From Bog-473 sp963753115 (GTDB lineage: Bacteria > Actinomycetota > Acidimicrobiia > Acidimicrobiales > RAAP-2), in contig CAVWBB010000010.1 in NCBI GenBank assembly GCA_963753115.1, positions 36,626-100,625 on the forward strand: a stretch of 64,000 nt of DNA. The letters are read 5' to 3'. Positions 26,354 to 36,085 of the stretch are shown here, in pieces (the stretch's first letter is position 1; every line of letters starts with the position of its first letter). The position numbers were made by a program, and so were the translations under genes. A model generated the notes under the pieces. That model searched no databases. It was not told the DNA's origin and saw nothing but the letters and a program-made list of their open reading frames with translations.

Positions 26354-27913
26354 ATGGGGAGGCTTCACCTGGTGAAGGGTCAGAAGGGTCAGCGCCGATC
26401 GTTCCGGGAGCGCGTGCGGAATCGCCGGTACACGCCCCTGACCGTCCGCCTCGGCCTCGCGTGCGCCGTCGCGGCCGCCGTCTGCATCGTGGAGTTCGGG
26501 TCGGGTTCCGGGGCCGACACGTCCTTCGTCCCGGGCAACGCGCTCGCCCAATCCCAGGCGATCAGTGTGGCGCCGACGACGGGCGGGTTGAACTACGCCA
26601 TCACGTTGGCGACGTCAGTCTCGAACTATCAGGACATGCAGGCTCAGTCGCTGTCCCAGACGATCGACCTCGGAGCGATCGGGACCTCGTTGGAGGCCCA
26701 GGGGTGCGACGGCTCGGCGCCGACCCTGCCGAAGAGCGACGTGCCGCCTCCCGTGCAGGCGGAGTCGACGAACGGCAACCAGAGCCTCTCCGACAGCATC
26801 ACGCCGCAGTCCTCTCCCGACGGCCTCGGCCTCGGCGACGAAGCGGCCACCGCGACCACGCAACCGTCATCGGGCTCCTTGACGACCTCGTCCAACATCT
26901 CGGTGCCCGGTGGTCTGCTCGCGGTCAACGGGCTGACGTCGAGCGCGCACACCTCCATCGACAACGGCGCCACCCGCACCGCCACGGCGACGTCGGACGT
27001 CGGGCAGATCTCCATCGGGAACGGGGCCGTGGTCCTCGGCGGCCTGCAGTGGACCGCCACCCAGCAATCCGGTGGGGCCACGACCTCGACCGGGACGTTC
27101 TCGGTCGGTTCGCTCACCGTCGGAGGCGTGCCCGTCGATCTCTCCGGGCTCAGCAGTGCAGGGAATCCGCAGACGGTGCTCAACGTCCTCAACACCGCGT
27201 TGACGCCGATCGGCCTCAACATCCAGTGGCCGGCCCAGACGACACTCTCCGATGGCACCGTGCAGATCTCGCCGCTCGTCATCGGCATCGACGACAACGC
27301 GCTCGGCCAGCAAGTGATCGGCGCCAACGAGAACAGCGTCCAGCCGGTCCGCGAGGCGCTGGTCAACGCCATCCTCGGGGCCAACTGCAACTTCGCCACC
27401 GCCATCACTGTGGGCGACATCGGCCTCGGCGTGCTGTCGGGCGGCGGGAACCTCAACGTCGACTTCGGTGGCGCCAGCGCGGAGACGAACGATCAGGCCG
27501 CCACGTCGCCCTTCGGCGCCGGCGGCGGCACAGCGCTGCCCCCGACCTCGTCCACGGGCAACAGCGGGGCCACCGGCAACGGCGGGAGCGCCGGCAGCAG
27601 CCTGCCCGTCACCACCAACAGTGGCGTGGGCGCGCTGGCGCCACCCGCCGGCGGCACTGCGCCGGACGCACCGTCCTCGCCCGGCGGCGGCGCAGGCCAG
27701 CAGGCGTCGGCTCTCGGGCCGATGACACGGACGTCTGACTGCATCAGCCTCGGCCCCTCGGGTGGGGGCTGTGTCACCGGCAACGCCGCCGTCCCCATCG
27801 GGTTGGTGGCACTCGGGCTGGTGGTGGCGCTCTTCACCTGGGACTACCTGCGCCAGCGCCGGCGCCTGCAACTCAACGGGGGAGCGCAGGCGGGAGTGGA
27901 GGCAACGGAGTGA
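26354..27913 (+). CDS. large secreted, C-terminally membrane-anchored protein
   Basis: The N-terminal signal helix is about residues 33-50 (LACAVAAAVCIVEFGSGSG), then a Thr/Ser/Gly-rich exported region of beta-strand character (VGSLTVGGVPVDLSGLSSAG), a low-complexity Gly/Pro/Ser linker (about 385-455), and a C-terminal TM AAVPIGLVALGLVVALFTWD with a basic stop-transfer tail. It recalls choice-of-anchor surface proteins but I cannot assign a family. The next gene, a substrate-binding protein, starts inside its stop (GTGA), implying a role with the branched-chain-type transporter. Confidence 0.75.
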   Translation: MGRLHLVKGQKGQRRSFRERVRNRRYTPLTVRLGLACAVAAAVCIVEFGSGSGADTSFVPGNALAQSQAISVAPTTGGLNYAITLATSVSNYQDMQAQSLSQTIDLGAIGTSLEAQGCDGSAPTLPKSDVPPPVQAESTNGNQSLSDSITPQSSPDGLGLGDEAATATTQPSSGSLTTSSNISVPGGLLAVNGLTSSAHTSIDNGATRTATATSDVGQISIGNGAVVLGGLQWTATQQSGGATTSTGTFSVGSLTVGGVPVDLSGLSSAGNPQTVLNVLNTALTPIGLNIQWPAQTTLSDGTVQISPLVIGIDDNALGQQVIGANENSVQPVREALVNAILGANCNFATAITVGDIGLGVLSGGGNLNVDFGGASAETNDQAATSPFGAGGGTALPPTSSTGNSGATGNGGSAGSSLPVTTNSGVGALAPPAGGTAPDAPSSPGGGAGQQASALGPMTRTSDCISLGPSGGGCVTGNAAVPIGLVALGLVVALFTWDYLRQRRRLQLNGGAQAGVEATE

Positions 27914-29664
27914 GCGAACCAGGGAGCGCCAGCAAGCTACGGCTGTCGGCGCGCGCCAACAGCCGGCTGCTGAAGGGCTACGGCCCGCTGGCCGGCCTGC
28001 TGGTGGCCTTCGTGCTGATGGCCCTGCTCGTGCCGACGAAGGCGCCGCAGCAGGACGTGGTGCACGAGAGCCAGGGGACCGCCGGTGCCGGCGCAGGTGC
28101 CGGTGCCGGCGCGTCGGCGACCGCGACCACGACGCCCGGTGCGGCCGGGGCGGGCGGCGCCGCGGGCGCCGGTGGCGGCGCGGCCGGTGCCGCGGGCGGA
28201 GCCGGTGCCGCCGGCGTCAAGACCGCCCCCGGCGGAGCCGCCGGACAGACCACGGGCAAGTCGGGTGGCTGTCCCGGCCAGGCCGAGCAGGTGCCGGGTG
28301 ACCCGTACTCGCCGCCGTGCATCTCGTTCTCCGGAAGCAACGGCGGCGCCACCTCCGCCGGCGTGTCCGCCAACACCATCAACGTGACCTACCGGATCAC
28401 GTCGGACTCCGAGAGCTTCCAGCAGACCCTCGCCTCGCTCGGCGGGGCGAACATCGCCGACACCACGGCCGACATCGAGCGCACGGTCAACGCGCTTGCG
28501 AGTTACTTCGACAACCACTTCCAGTTCTACGGCCGGAAGCTGAACATCGAGTTCTTCAACGGCCAGGGCTCCATCACGAACGAGCTCCTCGGCAGCGGGC
28601 AGCAGCAGGCGGACGCCGACGCCGTCACCGCCGCCCAGTCCGACCACGCCTTCGCCGAGCTCAACGGGGTGTCCGAGCCGTACGACGTGGCGCTGGCGGC
28701 CCAGCACGTGATCTCGTTCGGCGCGCCCTACCTCTCGGCCTCGTTCATGGGCCAGTACGCCCCGTACATGTGGAGCCTCGACACCGAGTCGAACGACGTC
28801 GTGCAAGCGACGAGCCAGCTGTATCTGAAGTCGCTCGCCGGTGGCAACGCCACCTATGCCGGCGGCAGCCTGCAGGGCAAGCCGCGCAAGGTGGCGATCA
28901 TTGCGCCGAGCGACCCGTGGTACCAGTCCGCCGCGGCGTCGGCGGTCCAGGAAGCATCGGCGGCCGGCCATCCGATCAGCGACAACATCCAGTACCAGCT
29001 GAACCTGTCGACGCTCTCGAGCCAGGCGTCGAACGTCATCAGCCAGTTGCAGAACGACGGCATCACGACGGTGGTCTGCGGCTGCGACCCCGTCTTCCCC
29101 GTCTACCTCACGTCCCGGGCCGCGGAGCAGGGCTACACGCCCGAGTGGGTCGTGGCGGGTGTGGCGCTGACGGACCAGGACATCGTCGGCCAGCTCTTCT
29201 CCCAGTCCGAATGGTCACACGCCTTCGGCGTGACCTTCAACGGGCCGACCGTGCCCAAGCAGAACACGTTCGGCTACTCGGCCTACAAGCAGGTCAGCCC
29301 GGGATCCGAGCCGGCCAACGCGGTCGACCTGATCTACGCCCAGATGTACGAGATGGCGATCGGGATCGAGATGGCCGGTCCCAGCCTCACGCCCGCCACC
29401 TTCCAGAACGGGATGCGGGCCTACCCGGGCAGCCAGGCCGGCGCGGCCAATGCACTGTACGGGACCTGGGACTTCCCGGCGGGGCACTACACGCCGCAGA
29501 CGGATTGGTCCTTCATCTACTGGAACCCCACCAAGACGTCGCCGTATGACGACAAGCCGGGCGCATACGTGGCATCGACCACGAGGACCAAGATCGGTTC
29601 CTATGCCGGCGGCGCCCTGCCGCTCCCCTCGAACTTCCCGATCGCACCGCCGGGCGGAGGGTAG
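27910..29664 (+). CDS. branched-chain-type ABC transporter substrate-binding protein
   Basis: This is a 584-residue periplasmic-binding-protein type I fold (Peripla_BP_6, LivK-like). A TM or signal anchor (PLAGLLVAFVLMALLVPT) is followed by a 70-residue Gly/Ala linker (AGAGAGAGASATATTTPGAA), then the two-lobe domain from about 135 onward (TINVTYRITSDSESFQQTLA, VAIIAPSDPWYQSAAASAV, EWVVAGVALTDQDIVGQLF). There is no lipobox cysteine after the anchor, so it is tethered through the helix. The ligand may be an amino acid, amide, or a larger amphiphile; the family is broad. Confidence 0.88.
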   Translation: MSEPGSASKLRLSARANSRLLKGYGPLAGLLVAFVLMALLVPTKAPQQDVVHESQGTAGAGAGAGAGASATATTTPGAAGAGGAAGAGGGAAGAAGGAGAAGVKTAPGGAAGQTTGKSGGCPGQAEQVPGDPYSPPCISFSGSNGGATSAGVSANTINVTYRITSDSESFQQTLASLGGANIADTTADIERTVNALASYFDNHFQFYGRKLNIEFFNGQGSITNELLGSGQQQADADAVTAAQSDHAFAELNGVSEPYDVALAAQHVISFGAPYLSASFMGQYAPYMWSLDTESNDVVQATSQLYLKSLAGGNATYAGGSLQGKPRKVAIIAPSDPWYQSAAASAVQEASAAGHPISDNIQYQLNLSTLSSQASNVISQLQNDGITTVVCGCDPVFPVYLTSRAAEQGYTPEWVVAGVALTDQDIVGQLFSQSEWSHAFGVTFNGPTVPKQNTFGYSAYKQVSPGSEPANAVDLIYAQMYEMAIGIEMAGPSLTPATFQNGMRAYPGSQAGAANALYGTWDFPAGHYTPQTDWSFIYWNPTKTSPYDDKPGAYVASTTRTKIGSYAGGALPLPSNFPIAPPGGG

Positions 29665-29672
29665 CGGCAGCC

Positions 29673-31000
29673 ATGAGTTCCGCCGTCCCCCTTTCTGTCG
29701 GCCGCGCCTGGGCGGCCACGCCGGCGCGCCTGCGCGGCGTGGGGCTCGCCGTGCTGGTGGCCGTGGTCCTCCTGTTCGTCGTCCCGGCCCTGTGGCCGCA
29801 CTCGGCGCCACGGGGGCAGATCCTCAACGGCGCCGAGATCGGCGCCGTCAACGGGCTGCTGGCCCTCGGGCTCGTGCTCACGTACCGCGCCTCACGGGTC
29901 ATCAACTTCTCCTACGGCGCCATGGGCGCACTGGCGGCCACCGTCGCCGTCGAGCTGAATTTGGCCGACCACGTCAACTGGTTCGCCTGCCTCGGCATCG
30001 CCCTCCTTGTCGGCGCGGTCCTCGGGCTGTTGGTCGACGGCATCATCCGCTGGCGCTTCTTCACGGCCCCGCGCCTGATCGTGATGGTCGTCACGATCGG
30101 GCTGGCTCAGCTCTTCGGCGGGATCCAGCTGCTCGTCCCCGGCTGGTTGGGTGGCCCCTCCATCGTGGGCGGGGTCTCCACGCCGCTCACGCCGCACCAC
30201 GTGCTGCTCTTCCCGGTCCTCTTCAACGGGAACGACCTCCTGATTGCCATCGTCGTCCCGGTCGTGCTCGTCGCGCTGGGCTGGTTCTTGCTGCGCACCG
30301 ACGCCGGCGTCGCCGTGCGTTCGGTGGCCGACAACTCGGACCGGGCGCGCCTGCTCGGCATTCCGGTGCGCCGGCTCTCGACGCTCGTCTGGGTCATCGC
30401 CGGCCTGCTGGCCGGCCTGACCAGCATCCTGAGCGCCCCGTCCGCCGGGATCACCATCGCGGCGGGCGCCGGGCCGACGCTCATCCTCCCGGCGCTGGCC
30501 GCCGCCATCATCGCCGGGATGGAGAGCCTGCCGCTCGCCTTCGGCGCCGGCGTCGCCCTCGGTGTCACGAGCGGGCTCTTCGAGTTCAACATGCCGCGGT
30601 TCGGCAGTGCCATCGGCGACGTCGTGAACCTGGTGGCGATCCTCGTCGGGCTGCTGTTCCTGCAGCGCAGCCGCAGCCGTGCCGACGACGCCGAGGAGTC
30701 CTTCTCCGCCACGGGCATCCTCAAGCCGATTCCCGCCGCGTTGCGCTCCCTGCCCGAGGTCGTGGCGGGGCGGGTCGGCGTCATGGTGCTCGTGGCGGTC
30801 GTGATCGTGGTGATCCCGCTCGTGTCGGGCCCGGGCACGACGCTCGAGTACACCGCCGCCCTGCTCTACGGGATCATCGCCATCTCGCTCGTCGTCCTGA
30901 CGGGCTGGTCGGGCAACGTGAGCCTGGGTCAGTTCGCCTTCGCGGGGGTGGGTGGCGTGTTGGCCGGGGACCTCATTGAGAAGGCCAACGTCGGATCTCT
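29673..31000 (+). CDS. ABC permease: LivH domain plus the start of a fused LivM domain
   Basis: The frame encodes a LivH-type permease (about 1-335; GAEIGAVNGLLALGLVLTYR, SYGAMGALAATVA, LPALAAAIIAGMESLPLAFG) and, without a stop, enters LivM (LLYGIIAISLVVLTGWSGNV, LGQFAFAGVGGV). At 30993-30994 a GG is one base too long: with one G the protein reads KANVDLFLSLAAAGAAGAVL into the next segment. As read, this frame runs on to 31328 without homology. Start ATG lies 9 nt after the substrate-binding gene. Confidence 0.85.
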
Positions 31001-33579
31001 TCTTGAGCCTGGCCGCGGCCGGGGCCGCCGGAGCCGTCCTGGCGGTGATCGTCGGAGTGCCGGCACTGCGTATCCGCGGGGCCTACCTGGCCGCGGTCAC
31101 CCTCGCGCTCGGCGTGGCCATGGACACCTTCTTCCTCAACCCCACGTACTACCCGAACATCATTCCGCAGGCCTTCCTGCGCCCGGTGCTGTGGCAGCGC
31201 TTCGACCTCGCGTCCAACAAGGCCTTCTACTTCTGCTGCCTCGGCTTCCTGGTGTTGACCATCGTGTTCATTCAGGGCCTGCGCCGGGCCCGTCCGGGGC
31301 GTGTGCTGCTGGCGATCCGCGACAATGAGAAGGCAGCAGCGGCCATGTCGGTCCCGCCGGTCCGCACCAAGCTGGCCGGCTTCGTGCTGGCCGGCGCCAT
31401 CGCCGGCATCGCGGGCGGCCTCTACGCCCTCCTGCTGGGCGCGGTCGCCTTCAACACGTTCGACCCGTCGTACGGGCTGGTCGTGTTCTCCATGGCCGTC
31501 ATCGGCGGCCTCGGCTCCATCAGTGGCGTGCTCATGGGGGTCGGCCTCATTGAGGTGTTGAGCTACTCGTTCCCGAAGTACCAGCTCGTGTTCACCGGAG
31601 TCGGGCTGCTGCTCGTCCTGCTGTTCCTCCCGGGCGGACTGGCCGAAGGCGTGCAGAGCATCCGGGACCGCTTGCTCAAGGTGGTGGCTGAGCGCCGCCG
31701 GATCCCGGTGCCCAGCCTGGTGGCCGACCGCAACGTTGAGCTGGTCGACCACGCCCCCGAGGAGTCGTCCCTCCTGGAGCACGCCCTGAGCGAGGAAGGC
31801 GGCGACGACGGCGCGACCGTCCCTGCTCCGGCGGCGCTCTCCGCACTGGTGCCCGTGCCCGACACCCGCGACGAGGACACGGCGCCCGTCCGGCTGGCCG
31901 CCGCGCCGCTCGGTGCCGACGGGCTCATCCCCGACACCCCGGTCGTGCTGTCATGCCAGAAGGTCGAGGTCTCCTACGGCCCGGTGCAGATCCTCTTCGG
32001 TGTCGACCTCGACGTGCACGAGGGCGAGATCGTGGCGCTGCTCGGCACCAACGGTGCCGGGAAGTCGACGCTGCTGAAGGGCGCCAGTGGTCTGGTCAAG
32101 GTGGGCGGCGGCGCCGTCCTGCTCGACGGCGACGCCATCACGGGCGAGCCGGCGGAGGCGGTGGCGCGACGGGGGATGTCGCTCATGCCGGGCGGGCGCG
32201 GCGTGTTCCCGACGCTGTCGGTGGAGGAGAACCTCCGGCTGGGTGCCTGGATGATCCGCAAGGATCACCGCGCCGTCGCCGAGGCCAAGGCGCGAGTCAT
32301 CGACCTGTTCCCGATTCTGCGCCAGCGCGGCCACCAGCAGGCGGGCAACCTCTCCGGTGGCGAGCAGCAGATGCTGTCGCTGGCCATGGCGCTGATGGTG
32401 AAGCCCAAGGTCCTCATGATCGACGAGCTCTCGCTCGGCCTGGCGCCGACCGTGGTGGCCCAGCTCCTCGACGTTGTCAAGGTGCTGCACGCCACGGGCA
32501 CCACCATCGTGGTGGTCGAGCAGTCGGTCAATGTGGCACTGGAACTGGCCGAACGGGCCGTCTTCTTGGAGAAGGGCGAGGTGCGCTTCAGCGGGCGCAC
32601 GCTCGACCTGCTCGACCGTCCCGACATCCTGCGTTCCGTCTTCATTGCAGGCGCCGGTTCCGTCGAGGGCACGGTGGTGACGCCCGACGCCGGGCCGGCC
32701 GACCGGCACCTTCCGGCCGGCGCGTCCTCCGCGCTCGTCATGGCAGACCCGCACAAGCGGATCCCGCCCTCGGCGGAGGCGCCGTCGATCCTGGAGTGCA
32801 ACGGCGTCCGCAAGACGTTCGGCGGCATCACGGCCATTGAGGACATCAGCCTCACCTTGCGCGACGGCGAGATCCTCGGTCTCATCGGGCACAACGGAGC
32901 GGGCAAGACGACGTTCTTCGACTGCGTCTCGGGGTTCCTGCCGCTTGATGGCGGCCGGATCCGGCTCGGCGGGGTCGACATCGATTCCTGGCCGGCGCAC
33001 CTGCGCGCCGCGGCCGGGTTGGGGCGCACCTTCCAAGAGGCGCGCCTCTTCCCGTCGCTCACGGTGGCCGAGACGATCGCCGTCGCCCAGGAGCGGCACC
33101 TCCAGTCGCGCGACATGGTGGCGGCCGGGCTGCGCCTTCCGGCATCGCTCGACTCCGAGGCCGACGTCGTGGAGAAGGCCGAGTTCCTCGTCGAGATGAT
33201 GGGGCTGGGCGCGTTCCGGGAGAAGTTGGTCGGGGAGCTGTCCACCGGCACGCGCCGGATCGTGGAGCTGGCCTGCGTCCTGGCGCAGGAGCCGGGCGTT
33301 CTGCTGCTCGACGAGCCGTCGGGTGGTGTCGCCCAGCGCGAGACCGAGGCCATGGGCCCGCTGCTCATCCGGGTGCAACAGCACACCGGCTGCTCCATTC
33401 TGGTCGTCGAGCACGACATGCCGCTGCTGACGGCCATCTGCGACCGCATGATCGCCTTGGAGCTGGGCCAGGTGATCGCCGAGGGCACACCGGCCGAGGT
33501 GCTCGAGCACCCGGCCGTGATCGAGTCGTACCTGGGCACGGACGAGTCCACCATCAACCGCTCGGGCGTGCGCGTGTAG
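30995..33579 (+). CDS. fused LivM permease - LivF ATPase - LivG ATPase
   Basis: In order: rest of LivM (to about nt 31660; VGVPALRIRGAYLAAVTLAL, AGAIAGIAGGLYALLLGAV), an acidic linker, a LivF ATPase (31955-32660; Walker A LLGTNGAGKSTLL, signature NLSGGEQQMLSLAMAL, Walker B VLMIDELSLGLAP), and a LivG ATPase (32785-33530; LIGHNGAGKTTFFD, GRTFQEARLFPSLTV, Walker B VLLLDEPSGGV). The LivG signature is unusual: ELSTGTRRIVEL. With the frame break repaired this joins the LivH half as one polypeptide of about 1,300 residues carrying the whole membrane/ATPase complex. Confidence 0.88.
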
Positions 33580-33618
33580 GGCTGCCGTTTGCGTCGCCGG
33601 CAGGGCCGGGTCAGAGTC

Positions 33619-34761
33619 GTGCCCGTGGACGTCCCCGTCTCCGGGCAGTGCGACCCCCGCTTCGGCGCCGTGCGCGAGGAGTTCACCCGCAACTTCACCG
33701 AGCGCGGTGAGGTCGGCGCGGCGGTGTGCGTCGTGGTCGACGGCGTGACGGTGGTCGACCTCGCCGGCGGCTGGTCCGACCGGGCGGCGCGCACGCCCTG
33801 GCAGCGCGACACGCTGGTCGACTTCTACTCGGTCGGCAAGGCCTTCGTGGCGCTGCTCGCCCTGCAGCTGGTCGACGCGGGGCGCATCGCGCTGGACGAC
33901 CCGATCGCCGACGTCTGGCCGGAGTTCGCCGCAGAGGGCAAGGAGTCAGCGACGTTGCGGCACGCCTTGTGCCACCGGGCGGGGGTGCCGGCCATCCGCG
34001 AACCTCTGACCAACGAGAACCTGTGGCACTGGGACACGATGGCGGGCGCGTTGGCCGCCACCGTGCCGTGGTGGGAGCCCGGGACGCGCCACGCCTACCA
34101 CACCAACACGTACGGGCACCTCATCGGCGAGGTGGTGCGGCGGGTGAGCGGCGAGTCGTGCGGCCGCCGGCTGGCCGCGCTGGCGGGCCCCCTCGGGGCG
34201 GACGTGATCGTCGGCGTCCCACCGGCGGAGCAGCACCGCTGCGCCGAAGTGCTCTTCGATGCGCTCGGTCCCTCCGACGCGCTGGGGGTTGCGGAATCGC
34301 TGGAGGGGGACGCCCGGATGGAGATGCTCAGCTACTTCAACCCGCCTGGCTTCTCGTCCATGGGCGTGGTCAACACGGCAGCCTGGCGCGGCGCCGAGGT
34401 CCCGTCCACCAACGGGCACGGCTCGGCGCGCGGCGTGGCCCGCCTCTACGCCGCGCTGCTCGAGCCCGGGCGTGTGCTGTCGGCCGACCTGCTGGCCGAG
34501 GCGACGTCACCCCAGTCCGAGGGCTACTGCCCGATTCTGCACGAGGACGTGACGTTCGGACTCGGATTCAAACCCACGGTGCCCCGTCGCCCGTTCGGAC
34601 CCAATGCCGGGAGCTTCGGCCACTTCGGCACGGGAGGGGCCGTCGGCTTCGCCGATCCCGCCGGCCGGGTCGCCTTCGGCTACGTCATGAACCACGTCAT
34701 CCCCCGTTGGCAGAGCACGCGCAACCGCGCGCTGATCAACGCGCTGTACACGTCGTTGTAG
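33619..34761 (+). CDS. serine hydrolase (class C beta-lactamase/esterase family)
   Basis: The SxxK motif with nucleophile Ser is FYSVGKAFVALLAL (about 70), and the YxN motif is YHTNTYGHLIGEV (about 170); the third motif is near SFGHFGTGGAVGFADPAG (HTGG-like, as HFGTGG). These belong to EstB-like carboxylesterases rather than drug-hydrolysing beta-lactamases. Several GTG or TTG starts are possible; I chose the GTG leading VPVDVPVSGQCDPRFGAV. It follows the Liv fusion on the same strand. Confidence 0.88.
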   Translation: MPVDVPVSGQCDPRFGAVREEFTRNFTERGEVGAAVCVVVDGVTVVDLAGGWSDRAARTPWQRDTLVDFYSVGKAFVALLALQLVDAGRIALDDPIADVWPEFAAEGKESATLRHALCHRAGVPAIREPLTNENLWHWDTMAGALAATVPWWEPGTRHAYHTNTYGHLIGEVVRRVSGESCGRRLAALAGPLGADVIVGVPPAEQHRCAEVLFDALGPSDALGVAESLEGDARMEMLSYFNPPGFSSMGVVNTAAWRGAEVPSTNGHGSARGVARLYAALLEPGRVLSADLLAEATSPQSEGYCPILHEDVTFGLGFKPTVPRRPFGPNAGSFGHFGTGGAVGFADPAGRVAFGYVMNHVIPRWQSTRNRALINALYTSL

Positions 34762-34920
34762 CTCACCACGTCGCACGAGGAGCTCCTGGAGCGGCGTCTG
34801 AGCAGGAAGCCACCGACCGCCATCGGGCCGCCGAAGGAAAGCAACGCCGCGCCGGTGCCCATGCTCTAACGTTCGGTGTGAACACGCCACCGGGAACGGG
34901 CGGCGTACAAGGGGGGTGAC

Positions 34921-36043
34921 ATGACCAACCCATCCGTGGCCATGCCGAGCCGGCGTGTCGAGCTGGAGTTCGTCGGCGCGGCCGAGCAGAACCGGGTGAC
35001 GGTGGCCTTTCGCATCATCTTGGCCATCCCGCAGCTCATCGTCCTGGCCGTCCTGTCCATTGCAGCTTTCGTCGTCCTGGTGATCGGGTGGTTCGGCGCG
35101 CTCTTCACCGGTGAGCTCCCTGAGTGGGCGCACACCTTCCTGGGCGGCTTCATCCGCTGGTCCACCCGCGTCGGCGCCTACATGTTCCTCTTGACCGACC
35201 GGTACCCACCCTTCTCGTTCGACGACATGGCGTATCCCGTGCGGCCCGTTCTGCCCGAGCGGGGGCCGTTGAACCGGGTGACCGTGCTCTTCCGCATCTT
35301 CGTTGCCATCCCAGCCTTCGTCTTCTACCAGATCGTGCAGAACGGGCTGACGTTCCCGTTGCTCATCGTGATGTGGTTCGTTGTCCTTTTCACCGGCATC
35401 ATGCCTGCCTCTCTGTACCCCACCTACATGGCGCTGCTGCGCTACGAGGTCCGCTTCCACTCGTGGTTCGCCATGATCACGCCCGAATACGCGTGGGGAA
35501 TGTTGGGCGACACGGTGCCCGTGAACACCGGCTACACCCCGCCTCCCTTCGTGCCACCGGGTGGTCCGCCGCCGCCGCCGGAAGCAGCAGCCGTGCCGCC
35601 GACACCACCTCCGGCATCGCAGCCGCCCGCACAGCCCTTCTCGTACCCGTCGACGTCGAGCGAGGGAGCGGCCACCCCGCCGCCTGGGCGACGCCGCTCC
35701 TGCGTCGCCGCCGGTCTGGCCGTCCCCGCAGGGTCCGCCGCCGCAGCCACCACCCCCACCGCCGGGATCGACGTCCGCCCCCGGGGCCATGCCGCCGCCA
35801 TCCTCGTGGGAGCGGACCGCGTCCTCGGATGATCAGACGCCGCGACGCGTCCTGATCCTGCAGGGCGCTGCCCGGTCCTGGATGATCTTCGCCATCGTCT
35901 GGGGCTCGATCGTGTTCGTCGGGCAGATCGGCCGGAACTTCGGCAATTCACACCGCCACACCACGACCGAGCAGGTCGTCGCGGTGCACGCGGACACGTC
36001 CGGGTTCGTCCACGTCATCGGGCCCGTGTCCTCCAATCACTGA
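34921..36043 (+). CDS. DUF4389 membrane protein, frame-broken
   Basis: The frame carries two DUF4389-type repeats, each with paired TM helices: RVTVAFRIILAIPQLIVLAV with VVLVIGWFGALFTGELPEW, and RVTVLFRIFVAIPAFVFYQI with LIVMWFVVLFTGIMPA. A Pro-rich linker follows. At 35686-35688 a GGG appears one G too long; with GG the frame continues as PVWPSPQGPPPQPPPP and ends with a further TM (SWMIFAIVWGSIVFVGQIG) and a stop at 36043. As read, the first frame ends at 35832. Function unknown. Confidence 0.78.
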
Positions 36044-36085
36044 ACGCCGGCCCCCGGTGTCGGCGCCGAGGGGAACCGGTCGGGT

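Noticed and set aside
31951..33510. 519-codon minus-strand open frame
   Set aside because: Shadow of the fused ATPases; Walker and signature motifs are on the plus strand.
34680..34862. 60-codon minus frame starting MGTGAALLSFGG with a hydrophobic stretch
   Set aside because: It is mostly antisense to the serine hydrolase end and has no clear ribosome-binding site; too weak to list as a gene.
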